Counted from the stretch's first letter, positions 43,576 to 53,109 are shown. The stretch is DNA of 64,000 nucleotides from an uncultured Actinomycetes bacterium (GCA_937876315.1 CALEHQ010000041.1:124001-188000); one strand, 5' to 3'. Translations and numbers: made by a program. The notes: a model not told the origin generated them from the sequence alone.

Positions 43576-44766
43576 TCAAGCAGGTCGACGAGTGTTCAGC
43601 TCGGTGACGTTGTCGCGCATGATCATCTTTTGCACGGCAGGTGAGAACTCCTTGAGTTCGTCGATGTAATCAAGTGGTTCCGGCATGCCCTCGATGTGGG
43701 GCCAATCGGAACCGAAGATCACGCGATCGGAACCCATAAGTTCAACAACCTCATGGACATCGTCTTCCCAGAATGGATTGATCCAGATGTTGCGACGGAA
43801 GGTTTCCGAAGGCTGCTCGGTGAACCAACCAGGCATCTTCTTTGCCGTGTTATCCAGCTTCTTGAGCAGACCGCGAAGGAACCCTGAACCGTTTTCGACT
43901 GATGCGACTCGGACGTTCGGGAAGCGGTCGAGCATCTTGTCGCAGACAAGCGAACCGAGGAAGTCTTCGATGGGACGATCAAACATCGTGGCCATACGCA
44001 ACGGCTGCGGACGTGTTTGCTGTCCAAACCCTGCGGAGAATCCGTTGTCTTCACCGTAACCATGTGCGGTGTAGCCGGAGTCGCCGGCATGAGCCACAAC
44101 AGTGATACCCGATTCATTCACAAGACCCCAGAACGGATCGAACATGGGATCGGCAGGTGAACGCTGACCATCGACGGTGGTCGGTGCAGCCGGGCGCATA
44201 ACAACCGTGGTTGCACCGTTGTCGAGCGCGAACTTGAGTTCATTCACGGCCCAGTCAACATCGACAAGCGTGATGTAGGGGGCGGTGAAGATGCGGTCCT
44301 TGTGGTTGAACGACCAATCTTCGAGCATCCAACGGTTGAATGCGGTGAATACCTGCATAACTGCCCACGGATCTTTGTGGAGCGGTTCTTCGTAGATCAT
44401 GCCAAGTGTTGGGAACAGCCAGCACTTTTCAAGACCGTGCTCGTCGAGCGTCGCAATACGTGCGTCCTTGTCGCGATACGCCGGACGGATTGGTTCGCGT
44501 TGCTTGAGAAGTTCGATCGGGTTTTCGTTATTCGGGTTGCCGCGGAAGTAATCCTTGAGCACACCAGGAAGCGCAACTGGATCGAAGGTCGGGTTCACCA
44601 CTGCATGGCTGACCTTGCCGCCAATGACGTGGTACTGGCGGCCGTTGATTGTGCACCACTCGATGGTGCGTGATGCAGTACGAGGATCAAGATGCCGAGT
44701 AAAGGCATCGACGGCCTCGTAGTAGTGGTTGTCGCAGTCGAAGACGGGGAAGTCCGGTTTGGTCAT
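43576..44766 (-). CDS. Amidohydrolase-2 family protein (COG2159 type)
   Basis: The 396-residue TIM-barrel hydrolase or decarboxylase has an N-terminal FDCDNHYYE replacing the usual DxHxH metal motif. It also has VVAHAGDSGY and the C-terminal signature VIFGSDWPHIEG. Members include ACMSD-like decarboxylases and many actinobacterial proteins found in steroid- and aromatic-degradation loci. ATG 44766 was chosen over upstream codons. It is the last gene of a long minus-strand run, 10 bases after the PaaX-like gene. Confidence 0.82.
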   Translation of the reverse strand: MTKPDFPVFDCDNHYYEAVDAFTRHLDPRTASRTIEWCTINGRQYHVIGGKVSHAVVNPTFDPVALPGVLKDYFRGNPNNENPIELLKQREPIRPAYRDKDARIATLDEHGLEKCWLFPTLGMIYEEPLHKDPWAVMQVFTAFNRWMLEDWSFNHKDRIFTAPYITLVDVDWAVNELKFALDNGATTVVMRPAAPTTVDGQRSPADPMFDPFWGLVNESGITVVAHAGDSGYTAHGYGEDNGFSAGFGQQTRPQPLRMATMFDRPIEDFLGSLVCDKMLDRFPNVRVASVENGSGFLRGLLKKLDNTAKKMPGWFTEQPSETFRRNIWINPFWEDDVHEVVELMGSDRVIFGSDWPHIEGMPEPLDYIDELKEFSPAVQKMIMRDNVTELNTRRPA

Positions 44767-44776
44767 GGGGACCAAT

Positions 44777-45625
44777 CTACGACACAACGGGCTCCTCTGA
44801 CAACCTTATGTAGTACGACGAGGCTGCTTCGGCCCACTGGCCAAACTGGCGCTGGAAGACCTTCCGGGCCCGGGTCCCGATCCAGTCCTCCGGGAGCAAT
44901 TCCGGCGGCAACGACGGGTCGACGCTCAGGATATGCCGCCACTCATGCACCATACGGGTCCGGAGGGCAAATGCTTCAGCAGCATCGGCCGGCACCGCGG
45001 TTTCGAATTGCTCAACAAACGCCTCGTGCGCAGCAGCTGCAGTTCCGAGATCCCAGGCCATGGCCACGACTTCAGCCGGGGTCTCGGCCCCCTCAACGGT
45101 GGTGGCGCAAAACAGCAGCGCCTCGTCTTGGAGCCCGCATGCCGTGAGAACAACCTCGGCCCCTTCTCGCGACCCCTCACCCACCGCGACCCACGTTCCG
45201 GTGCCAAGCGTGCCGAAACCTTCAAAGTCGAGACCCACCGCCAATCGTTCTCGCGACTCGCGATCAAGAGCAGTGCCGGTGAGCGTCAGCAGCAAGAACG
45301 TTCCGTCCCACTTTTGATCGGCGACGATCGAACGCTGCACGCGGGGTACCGCCGAGCCGATCATGCGGCGGCCGGAACTTGTGAGTCGCCATCGGGTGTA
45401 TCGACCAACTGACTCGCCTTCGAGCCAGCCGTCGGCTGCGGTTCGGTTCACTGCTTGGCGCGCTGCTCGAGATTCGATTCCGAGTGCTTCAAGCGCGCCG
45501 ACCAACGTCGCTGTCCACACCGGCGTGTCATTCGGGCCAACCCATTGACCCAAAACGCTGATGAGGAGCGATCGCGCGCTCGGACCTCCATCAGCCCGGC
45601 GACGAGTTGCAGTCGCAACAACCAT
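44777..45625 (-). CDS. PaaX-type transcriptional regulator
   Basis: The 282-residue protein has an N-terminal winged helix (SLLISVLGQWVG, ARQAVNRTAADGWLEGE...YTRWRLT), a central PaaX domain (WDGTFLLLTL) and the C-terminal LLPEDWIGTRARKVFQRQF motif characteristic of PaaX. PaaX proteins repress phenylacetate-type catabolic genes and respond to an acyl-CoA. Its start overlaps the Rieske oxygenase stop as TGATG, so it probably regulates its own operon. A palindrome at 46994-47007 is a candidate site. Confidence 0.82.
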   Translation of the reverse strand: MVVATATRRRADGGPSARSLLISVLGQWVGPNDTPVWTATLVGALEALGIESRAARQAVNRTAADGWLEGESVGRYTRWRLTSSGRRMIGSAVPRVQRSIVADQKWDGTFLLLTLTGTALDRESRERLAVGLDFEGFGTLGTGTWVAVGEGSREGAEVVLTACGLQDEALLFCATTVEGAETPAEVVAMAWDLGTAAAAHEAFVEQFETAVPADAAEAFALRTRMVHEWRHILSVDPSLPPELLPEDWIGTRARKVFQRQFGQWAEAASSYYIRLSEEPVVS

Positions 45626-46977
45626 TACGGAAGATCGCCCTCAATCTCACTCGGTGAAATTCCGAGGTAGCGCTCAAGCGCAAGTTGGTTATTCAAAATA
45701 CGACTTTCCTCTTGCGACAGCGTGATCCGCGTAAACCCTGGTTGATGCAAGCCTCGCTGTGCCGTTCGCAACATGTCGAAGTCTTGGTTGAAGACTGTGC
45801 CGAAGGCCATGGAATCAAGCGGGACTTCGAGTTTCATCGGCTTGTTGCGCGGAGCGTTCGCTCCAACTCGATCGAAATTGAAGATGTCGAGCCAGCATTC
45901 ATCGGTCGAATCGCCCGGACGCGTGCGAAGAACCGAAAGGAGGTCTGGATGGATCAAGACGGTGATGTTGGGGAACACGTTGTGCTGATCCATCATCATG
46001 ATTTGCATATCGGTGTACTCGGAAAGATCAACACCCTTCGCGGCTTGCGCTTCGCGCACGCACTTGGCCATGACCTCGAAAAGACTTGAGCCCTCCGGGA
46101 TGGCCGGTGCTGAGCCAGGTGCTGCGGCATCGAGCCCAGCGCGGGCCGAGTACACCGAAGCGAATGCTTCCCATACTTCTTGGTCGGTCGGCGTAGGACG
46201 AATTCGCGGAGACGGAACGCCGTAAAGCTGGCGACTACGGCCGACGTGATCCCAGAACACCTGATGGTTATCGAGATCAGCGAAAACCTTGAGCAACTCG
46301 GGATGCAACCCCTGCACGTGATAAGTCTCGCTGAATCCATCGGCGGCGGTTTTCCAATTGGCCGGCACCTTCACGCTGATTTCAAACCGGCAATGGAAAT
46401 CGTCCAACTTGAGGTAGTCAGCATCAGTCGGTGCCCCACCGAGATAGGTAGCAAGGCTCATCGCATTGGTATCGAAGTTCACAAAAACAAGAGGGCCCCA
46501 TGTGTCGACAAGGACCGGAGGCAACCCGTAGGCGTCATTGTCGATAACCCCGAAATCTCGGCGGCTCGGGATCTCACTCAGAGAACCGTCGAGGTTCCAG
46601 CACCAACGATGAAAGCCACAGCGAAGTTCGGTGCGGCCAGTCCCCGATCCTTTACAAAGTTCAATACCGCGATGCATGCAGACGTTTTGGAAGGCACGAA
46701 GAACGCCATTCTCGTCGCGAAGAATGATCGCCGATAATTTTCCAACAGAAAACTCGACCCAGTCACCTGGATCGCAGACCGCGTCGATCGTTGTTGCCAA
46801 TTGCCAAACCCGCGGCCACATGCGCTCTTCTTCAAGGGCGGCAAATTCAGGTGAGTAGTAGCGCTCTGCCGGAACCGTGATCGGACGGCGAGTTGTTGGC
46901 CCTGCGCCTTCGGCCCGGCTCCGCAGTGTTCCGATGTCTTTGACGGGAACTTCCGTCGGTTCTGTGAGATCAGTCAT
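45625..46977 (-). CDS. Rieske non-haem iron oxygenase, alpha subunit
   Basis: About 450 residues from ATG 46977. The Rieske cluster motif is CMHRGIELC...CGFHRWCW, giving two Cys and two His ligands near residues 96-118. The catalytic domain has the facial-triad segment ETYHVQGLHPELL. It hydroxylates an aromatic or other cyclic substrate with electrons from a separate reductase/ferredoxin, which is not encoded nearby. No beta subunit gene follows, so it is probably a homotrimeric type. Confidence 0.9.
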   Translation of the reverse strand: MTDLTEPTEVPVKDIGTLRSRAEGAGPTTRRPITVPAERYYSPEFAALEEERMWPRVWQLATTIDAVCDPGDWVEFSVGKLSAIILRDENGVLRAFQNVCMHRGIELCKGSGTGRTELRCGFHRWCWNLDGSLSEIPSRRDFGVIDNDAYGLPPVLVDTWGPLVFVNFDTNAMSLATYLGGAPTDADYLKLDDFHCRFEISVKVPANWKTAADGFSETYHVQGLHPELLKVFADLDNHQVFWDHVGRSRQLYGVPSPRIRPTPTDQEVWEAFASVYSARAGLDAAAPGSAPAIPEGSSLFEVMAKCVREAQAAKGVDLSEYTDMQIMMMDQHNVFPNITVLIHPDLLSVLRTRPGDSTDECWLDIFNFDRVGANAPRNKPMKLEVPLDSMAFGTVFNQDFDMLRTAQRGLHQPGFTRITLSQEESRILNNQLALERYLGISPSEIEGDLP

Positions 46978-46993
46978 CGTGTCGGCCCCCCGA

Positions 46994-47007
46994 ATGGCGT
47001 GCGCCAT
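46994..47007. promoter_or_regulatory. Perfect 14-base palindrome upstream of the Rieske gene
   Basis: ATGGCG-TG-CGCCAT lies 17 bases before the oxygenase ATG and after the methyltransferase stop. It could be an operator for the PaaX-type regulator of this operon. It is too short to exclude chance. Confidence 0.35.
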
Positions 47008-47048
47008 GATCCTGCCACAGAGCAGTCAGTGCAATCGCAAGACCAAGC

Positions 47049-47651
47049 TCACGAGGTAGGACGCCGATGCACAGTTACGACGTAGTCCGGGCCCTCACCC
47101 AACACCTCGCCCTCCCACCCCGCCTTATGTTCGACCGGGACAAGACCTTCACCGGAACACCATTCATCAAACTCTTCAATCGTTGGCCACGTGGCCTTGA
47201 GTTGATTGCCCATCACCAACCACCCACCGGGAGCAACGTGCCGAGCACAGTTCTGCACTGCGAGGGAGCGCTCTGGAGCGTCAACGAAGCCGATCACGTT
47301 TCCGGCGACCACGACGAGCTCAAACTGATGGCCGAGATCCACCGTTGCAAGATTTGCGAGTCGCCAATCGAGTTCCGGTGCCCGACGCTTTGCCCGCGCA
47401 AGCAAGTCGGGGTCGAGATCGACCCCGATGATTTCCACACCACGCGCATTGAGTTCGATACCAACCCGTCCGAATCCGCAGCCAGCATCGAGCGCCGTCT
47501 TCGGTTCGAACTGCATGACGAAATCGACTTCACCGTGCGGGTTCTCGCCATTTTCGGCCATGCGATCCCAGCGAGATTCGTAATCGTCGAGATCAACCGC
47601 CTTGCGCCACTCAGCCCATTGCGTTGAACCGACTGTTGGATCCTCAATCAT
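47049..47651 (-). CDS. SAM-dependent methyltransferase
   Basis: The 200-residue class I methyltransferase has motif I ALDAGCGFGRVGIEL, the acidic residue after beta-2 in IIGVDLDPDLL, VVAGNVIGF and APGGWLVMG. The N-terminus includes DDYESRWDRMAENGENPHGEVDF, a segment common in actinobacterial small-molecule methyltransferases. ATG 47651 overlaps the upstream crotonase end by eight bases. Substrate unknown. Confidence 0.88.
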   Translation of the reverse strand: MIEDPTVGSTQWAEWRKAVDLDDYESRWDRMAENGENPHGEVDFVMQFEPKTALDAGCGFGRVGIELNARGVEIIGVDLDPDLLARAKRRAPELDWRLANLATVDLGHQFELVVVAGNVIGFVDAPERSLAVQNCARHVAPGGWLVMGNQLKATWPTIEEFDEWCSGEGLVPVEHKAGWEGEVLGEGPDYVVTVHRRPTS

Positions 47652-48723
47652 TGGTGTCCTTACGTTGTTCGAAAACCTGAGCATCGATGGCATCGATCAA
47701 GCCCCATCCCAACGCAGTTGTGACGTCGATTGGCTGACCGCACAGTCCGAAATATGCGGCACGATGCCGCCCGATCCGACGCGGAATGCTTGAAGTTCCG
47801 CCGGCTCCCGGAACAAGGCCCATCGAGATTTCCGGCAACAGAAACGTTGTGTCCGGGTGGGCAATTACTCGCGATGCAAACGCCGGCAACTCCACGCCAG
47901 CGCCGACACATGTTCCGTGGACATGAACCTCAACTCGTTCAGCAATTGCCGAAAGTGCACTACCAGCATTGCGTCGTGTTCTGATGCTGTGCGCTTCAAC
48001 TGGTGCGGGCGCAGTACCGAACTCATCAAGGTCGCCGCCACTGCAGAACGATGGGCCTTCGCCGCGTAGCAACACCCGAGTGATTGTCTGATCGACATCA
48101 ACGAGTCGAAAGGCCTCCACCAACTCATCGCGCATTCGCGCGCCATACGCGTTATGAACTTCGGGTCGATTCAACGTGATCCGCAATTCATCCCCGGAAC
48201 GTTGCACTGTGACAACAGAATGTTCTGGGCGAGGCTTTGGCGTTCGTGATGAGCGACCAGCGAGCCATGTCGAATAGCGTTCACCCCCTTGCAAGAGGCT
48301 GTACACCCAAGACTCGGCAACAACGGCTTCGGCGGCAGAGGAATGTTCGCTGACGCGAAGTAATTGCGTGAGGCCGATTGCTGCGTGAGGTGACCCAGTA
48401 ATCGAAGTGAGCAAAGCAACAACCGACTCGTTCAACAGTGACCCGCAGGCAACCCAGGGGGCGGGAGCGACATCAGATGAACACAACAAGATGTCGAGGC
48501 CAACAACTGTTGGGTCATCGGCCACCACATTTTCCGAAATACCAATAAGAACTACTGGTGCGGCCTGGAGGAGTTGGGTCGCACGCAGGAGGTCAGTGGC
48601 GCTAAACGGTGGAGTTAGGTCGACGAGAACGGCCGGCCAGGACGAAACCGAGTCCAACGCAGTGTCATCAAGCCCATCGGCAATGAGATCGAGGAGAGCC
48701 GACGGCGTATGAGCATCGATCAT
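47644..48723 (-). CDS. Enoyl-CoA hydratase with N-terminal extra domain
   Basis: About 359 residues. The C-terminal 190 residues form a crotonase domain: ITLNRPEVHNAY, the oxyanion-hole segment CSGGDLDEFG and GAGVELPAFASRVIA. The N-terminal 150 residues look like a degraded crotonase-like half (LDILLCSSDVAPAPWV, SPHAAIGLTQLLR, AESWVYSLLQGG). Hydratase function is probable for the C-terminal part. ATG 48723 overlaps the upstream stop as ATGA. Confidence 0.8.
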   Translation of the reverse strand: MIDAHTPSALLDLIADGLDDTALDSVSSWPAVLVDLTPPFSATDLLRATQLLQAAPVVLIGISENVVADDPTVVGLDILLCSSDVAPAPWVACGSLLNESVVALLTSITGSPHAAIGLTQLLRVSEHSSAAEAVVAESWVYSLLQGGERYSTWLAGRSSRTPKPRPEHSVVTVQRSGDELRITLNRPEVHNAYGARMRDELVEAFRLVDVDQTITRVLLRGEGPSFCSGGDLDEFGTAPAPVEAHSIRTRRNAGSALSAIAERVEVHVHGTCVGAGVELPAFASRVIAHPDTTFLLPEISMGLVPGAGGTSSIPRRIGRHRAAYFGLCGQPIDVTTALGWGLIDAIDAQVFEQRKDTND

Positions 48724-50105
48724 GAGTGCACCAGCCTGCCCCGCGCCCATGTGTTGCGCACATGCGATGCATTTGGGTCTGCGAGCACCTTGGCGAGTGG
48801 CGCATCAAGGAGGCAAAGATCTGCCCGGGCACCAACCTTTACGCGACGAATGGGTCCACTCGGATCGAGTGGATCGGTGAGATACCAACCGAGCGCCGTC
48901 GCAGCCTCGACTCGCTCAGTTGCTCCCAAACGTTGACCTGCACGTGTGGTTCGAGTAGACGCCGCAGCGATTGCGAGCCACGGATTGGCCGATGTCACGG
49001 GCGCATCACTTCCCGCCGCCACCCCAACACCCGCCTCAAGGAGCGTTGCCGCCCGATGAAGGAACGGAAGATCTTCGCCGTCAACAACTTCCAAGTAGTG
49101 ATCTCCACGCTCACTCACGAGCGCGGGCTGCACAATGACAGTTACTCCCCCCGCTGCGAGCAAGGAGTCGAGGTCGGTCGGAAGCACTGAACCATGCTCG
49201 ATGCGATCGCCGGGCATCATTCCCGCGAGCGCCATTGCGGTCGCCACTGTGACAGTTTCAGCTCGCGATACCGCGTGGATAGCTACGGCGCGCCCAACGG
49301 AATGATGATCCTCGATCTGTTTGGCAAGCAGGTCAACATCAAGACCAACGACTTCATCAACCAGGATCTTCATTGGGCCAACAGTTGCCCAACCTTCAAC
49401 CGACGAGCGCTCATCATCATTCACACCGAGCAACGTCAACGATTGAGGCAACGAACCGCTTTGCACCCCTTGCCGAAGTACCTCAGCACGGCCAGCACCA
49501 AGTTTGTGGGTGGCATCAGTAACGCCGGTGATTCCAAATGACGAAAGTTGGGCACCGATGTTCTGAAGTGAGGGAGCAGTTACTCCAACACGTTCCGCCA
49601 ACCACGCATCGAGGCGAAGAAGGCGACCGGTCGGCTTCCCGCTGGCATCGAGTTCAACTCCTGTTGGGATGCCATCGCCAAGGACCGCGTCGAGACCCGC
49701 CGAGGACAGCACCCACGCCAACCCAGAACGGTGCTGAACACGAACTTTGGTCGCCCCAACCAACGCGTCGAGACGACGGCAATCAAGCGCCCCGTGTCGA
49801 TGCTCGTCGTATCCCGATGCGCGCACCCAACCATCGCCAACTGAAGCTGCTGCAGTTCTCAAAGCGCGGTCGAAAGCGTCAGCATCTTCAAGAGCGTCGA
49901 GATCCACGCCCTCGAGACGGGCGGCCATCGCCAAGAGGTGGACATGATGATCATGAAGACCAGGGATGAGCGCTGCACCTTTTGCATCGATGACACCGGT
50001 CTCCCCCGAAGACGGGCGCTCGTCAACTGCGGTGATGACGTCGTCCTCAACCACAACCGAAACCAAGCGTCCATCGACCTCTGCGTTAGAAATCACCGTA
50101 CGCAT
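48720..50105 (-). CDS. YtcJ-like amidohydrolase (family 3)
   Basis: About 461 residues with the metal motif GLHDHHVHLLA, IHAVSRAETV, DRIEHGSVL and GVAAGSDAPVTSANP, the ordered motifs of YtcJ/AepA-like metal-dependent hydrolases. The protein is shorter than typical YtcJ members (over 500 residues). Starts at ATG 50105 and GTG 50111 (GTGA overlap with the CoA-transferase stop) are both possible. It may hydrolyse an amide or lactam within the surrounding catabolic pathway. Confidence 0.8.
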   Translation of the reverse strand: MRTVISNAEVDGRLVSVVVEDDVITAVDERPSSGETGVIDAKGAALIPGLHDHHVHLLAMAARLEGVDLDALEDADAFDRALRTAAASVGDGWVRASGYDEHRHGALDCRRLDALVGATKVRVQHRSGLAWVLSSAGLDAVLGDGIPTGVELDASGKPTGRLLRLDAWLAERVGVTAPSLQNIGAQLSSFGITGVTDATHKLGAGRAEVLRQGVQSGSLPQSLTLLGVNDDERSSVEGWATVGPMKILVDEVVGLDVDLLAKQIEDHHSVGRAVAIHAVSRAETVTVATAMALAGMMPGDRIEHGSVLPTDLDSLLAAGGVTVIVQPALVSERGDHYLEVVDGEDLPFLHRAATLLEAGVGVAAGSDAPVTSANPWLAIAAASTRTTRAGQRLGATERVEAATALGWYLTDPLDPSGPIRRVKVGARADLCLLDAPLAKVLADPNASHVRNTWARGRLVHS

Positions 50106-50107
50106 AC

Positions 50108-51178
50108 TCACCACACAACTCTTGCTGCAGCAGCAGCACTGCGCGCCACTTCACGTAATGCCACGTCGATCGTGACACCCCCTCCGCGACCCACCGCATC
50201 AGCGGCAATTGCCGCTGCAAGCAAACCAGTCAATGGATCGGCAACGGCATCGCCGACGAAACTCGGAACTCCCGAAGCGTCGAGATCCACCAATCCACCC
50301 GCAACTGCAGCGTCGTCGCCGAATCCCGTCCAATCGCGCCAAGGCCCACACCGGCCATAGGCAGTAATCGACAACCAGACTGCGCCGGGGCGCTTTGCCA
50401 CAATCTCAGCCGGGACAATGCCGAGCCGATCAAGTGCTCGTGGGCGTGAACCTTCAATCACCACATCGGCCTGCTCGAGGAGAGCAACAAGGTCGGCAAC
50501 TCCTGATGGTTCTTCGAGCGGCAACGACGCGAATTCCTGTCCAGCGTGAAGCCAGTCGAAGAACGCGCCGTCGCCATCACGCGATGCGTCGGGCCGAGTC
50601 GAGGATTCCACTTTCACAACCTTCGCCCCGGCCTCGGTCAGGATTCGAGAGCACAGCGGCCCCGCCCAGAGCGATGACAGATCGACAACGCGCGCCCCTT
50701 CCAACGAAATGTCGCGCTGGCGTGTTCCGACCCGCCGTTGGATCCACGGACGAGCGGGGTTGGTGGTGCCACGGTCTCGAAGTTGATCATCTTCACCATC
50801 AGGCATTGCCGAGACGGCGAGACCAAGTTCCTGCCCCGAGGGCACAACTTCGCTGGCGGATCGCAATGAAAGTGCCCCGGCAATTTCCGACCACGGAACA
50901 TCGTCAGTCTGCGCTTCGACTTCCAACCATGCGGGCAAGAGATTCAGATCGTCGCGTCGCGGAAGGTGCACTGCACACCAACCGTCGGCGGCACGAAGCA
51001 GTTGACAGTGTCCGCCCATCGATACCTGTCGGCGGCTCGAAACATCGGTGAAGAGGGATCGTTGCGAAAGAAGTTCAGTGCCGGTGCCAATGCATGGGAG
51101 CCCTAAGGCGACATGTCGGTCGATCGCCTGATTAGCAAAGCCGACTGCGAGCTCCCAGCCCGATAACGCCGAACTCAC
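50108..51178 (-). CDS. Family III CoA transferase with swapped domain order
   Basis: A 356-residue CaiB/BaiF-type protein. The normal N-terminal core (GARVVDLSSLWAGPLCSRIL...AKVVKVES, then VADPLTGLLAA with the catalytic Asp) begins only at about residue 160 and runs to the C-terminus. Residues 60-150 (DGWCAVHLPRRDDLNLLPAWL...VPWSEIAGAL) look like the usual C-terminal part. The order is therefore inverted relative to classic members. It starts three bases after the upstream hydratase stop. Confidence 0.78.
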   Translation of the reverse strand: MSSALSGWELAVGFANQAIDRHVALGLPCIGTGTELLSQRSLFTDVSSRRQVSMGGHCQLLRAADGWCAVHLPRRDDLNLLPAWLEVEAQTDDVPWSEIAGALSLRSASEVVPSGQELGLAVSAMPDGEDDQLRDRGTTNPARPWIQRRVGTRQRDISLEGARVVDLSSLWAGPLCSRILTEAGAKVVKVESSTRPDASRDGDGAFFDWLHAGQEFASLPLEEPSGVADLVALLEQADVVIEGSRPRALDRLGIVPAEIVAKRPGAVWLSITAYGRCGPWRDWTGFGDDAAVAGGLVDLDASGVPSFVGDAVADPLTGLLAAAIAADAVGRGGGVTIDVALREVARSAAAAARVVW

Positions 51179-51181
51179 CGT

Positions 51182-51979
51182 TCAGGACTTCGATGCAATC
51201 TGAGCACGGAGCTTTGCCAATAACTCAACGAAGGCATCACCGCTCAAAGATGCGAGTTGAGGACCAAGTTCGGCTGAAACCGCATCTTCAGAATTTGTAA
51301 TTGCATCGTTCGCCAAAATTGTTGCCTTCATTGAACGAACGACAGCGGTCGGGCCGGCAGCCGCCTTCGCTGCCATGGTCTGCGCAACACCTAGAAGCTC
51401 AGCATCGGGGACGCATTTCCATGCCAACCCGATTTCCGCGGCACGAGCACCATCGACGACCTCGCCGAACAAGACAAGTGCCATCGTGGTCTGCAAGTCG
51501 GTAATACGACGAAGCCTCCAGGTGTTTCCGCCTCCGGGGTGCAGACCTATCTGCAAGAAGCGCGTGTCGAACTTTGCTGATTCGCCAGCAAGGATCACAT
51601 CGCAAGCCAACGCCAGGTTGAGTCCTGCGCCAACGGCAGCGCCGTTTACCGCAGCGATTGTCGGCAGTGGCGAATCAGCCAGGCGGAGAAATCCTGAGTA
51701 GATCGTGCGCAGCTTTTCCTCGGTATCGCATGCAGCAAGATCATCAAGATCAGCACCTGCGCAGAAGGCTGGCGGTGCGCCGGTGACCACAATGGCTCCG
51801 ACATCATCTCGGGATTCGAGCTCGTCCATTCCTTCGGAAACCGCAGTGTTGAGCGCAGCCGAAACGATATTCCGACGTCCCGGGTCGTTCAGAGTGATGG
51901 TGGCAACTCGGTCGGTGACATCCAACGTGATCATGCCGTCATTGTTGCCGGTCTTAGACACTGATGCCGACCCTGTCAC
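51182..51979 (-). CDS. Enoyl-CoA hydratase/isomerase
   Basis: The 265-residue crotonase has ATITLNDPGRRN, the oxyanion segment FCAGADLDDLAA, AVNGAAVGAGLNLALACD and IGLHPGGGNTWRLRR. These match hydratases of fatty-acid or ring-cleavage beta-oxidation. GTG 51979 overlaps the dehydrogenase stop as GTGA; ATG 51934 would give a more usual length of 250 residues. Usual catalytic glutamates cannot be assigned with confidence. Confidence 0.88.
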   Translation of the reverse strand: MTGSASVSKTGNNDGMITLDVTDRVATITLNDPGRRNIVSAALNTAVSEGMDELESRDDVGAIVVTGAPPAFCAGADLDDLAACDTEEKLRTIYSGFLRLADSPLPTIAAVNGAAVGAGLNLALACDVILAGESAKFDTRFLQIGLHPGGGNTWRLRRITDLQTTMALVLFGEVVDGARAAEIGLAWKCVPDAELLGVAQTMAAKAAAGPTAVVRSMKATILANDAITNSEDAVSAELGPQLASLSGDAFVELLAKLRAQIASKS

Positions 51980-53076
51980 CGAGGAAGGCCCAGTACCCGA
52001 TCACCCAAGATGTTGCGCATGACATCCGACGTGCCACCCATGATGGTGTAGGCCGGCGCGTAAGCGATTTCTGCGGACCAGTCCGAAAGCAACATTGCCT
52101 CTGGCCCCAAAATTCGAGCGGCAAAGTCAGCTACACGCTGTTCGTATTCGGTGCAGACACATTTGGTACCCGCCGCGAAACCTGCCGGAGTTTGCCCCAA
52201 CACACTGCGATACACCAACAGTCGTCCCACTGTGAATCCGATTTCGAGTTCGGCAATTTCCTGACGAACAACTGGATCGGAAGTGTCTGCCCGTTCAAGC
52301 ACGTGAAGGTAGAGCGCTCGGTTCGACACCAAACGATCGATGCCCCCGCGCTCGTGTTCAAGTTGCTTCATGGTTTGCGAGAAGGCCTTGCCCTCGACCC
52401 CAACCAAGTTGCCAAGCGGAACGCGAACGTTGTCGAACCACACCTCGTTGAAGTGGCGAGCGTCGACCATGTCGCGGATCGCACGAACTTCGATACCCGG
52501 AGTATCCATCGGAACGATGATTTCGCTGATTCCGAGATGTGGCTTGCCGGGAATCGATTCGGTTCGACAGATCAAATAGCAATAGTCCGATTCGTGGGCG
52601 AACGAGGTCCAAATTTTCTGACCATTAATGACCCACTCATCGCCATCGCGAACCGCAGAAGTGCTCAGTGAAGCAAGATCTGAACCGCTATTGGGTTCAG
52701 ACATACCGATGCACCATGTGACATCGCCGGCCAAAATTTCGGGCAGATAGCGCTCGCACTGCTCGGGCGTTCCAAACGTAAACAAACCCGGACCCATCTG
52801 ACGATCGGCAAACCATGTTGCCCCGATGGGCACGCCAGCGGTGATGAGCGCTTCGCTCACGATCAACCGATCGACGGGCGAACGTCCGCCTCCGCCAAAC
52901 TCCTTTGGCCAGGTCATGCCGATCCAGCCGCGTGCCGCGAGTTCCTGCGAACACTCCCGTGAGAACGAACACAGCCACGAATCGTTAAAGCGGCCGTACT
53001 TGGCGACTGCTGCAACTGCGAATTCCTCAGCCTCTGACTTGAGGGCAAGTTGTTCGGCGCCGAGAGTGAAGTCCAC
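51976..53076 (-). CDS. Acyl-CoA dehydrogenase, short form
   Basis: About 366 residues: ARGWIGMTWPKEFGG, WCIGMSEPNSGSDLASL, WVINGQKIWTSFAHESDY, then a C-terminal domain ending GGTSDVMRNILGDRVLGLPR. It lacks the FEGTSEIQ catalytic-Glu segment and resembles subunits of the steroid-type alpha2beta2 dehydrogenases or other special FadE proteins. GTG 53076 was preferred to TTG 53085. It overlaps the next hydratase gene as GTGA. Confidence 0.88.
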   Translation of the reverse strand: MDFTLGAEQLALKSEAEEFAVAAVAKYGRFNDSWLCSFSRECSQELAARGWIGMTWPKEFGGGGRSPVDRLIVSEALITAGVPIGATWFADRQMGPGLFTFGTPEQCERYLPEILAGDVTWCIGMSEPNSGSDLASLSTSAVRDGDEWVINGQKIWTSFAHESDYCYLICRTESIPGKPHLGISEIIVPMDTPGIEVRAIRDMVDARHFNEVWFDNVRVPLGNLVGVEGKAFSQTMKQLEHERGGIDRLVSNRALYLHVLERADTSDPVVRQEIAELEIGFTVGRLLVYRSVLGQTPAGFAAGTKCVCTEYEQRVADFAARILGPEAMLLSDWSAEIAYAPAYTIMGGTSDVMRNILGDRVLGLPR

Positions 53077-53109
53077 GACGCTCAATCTACGAGAAAGAAC
53101 TCGAGTTGC

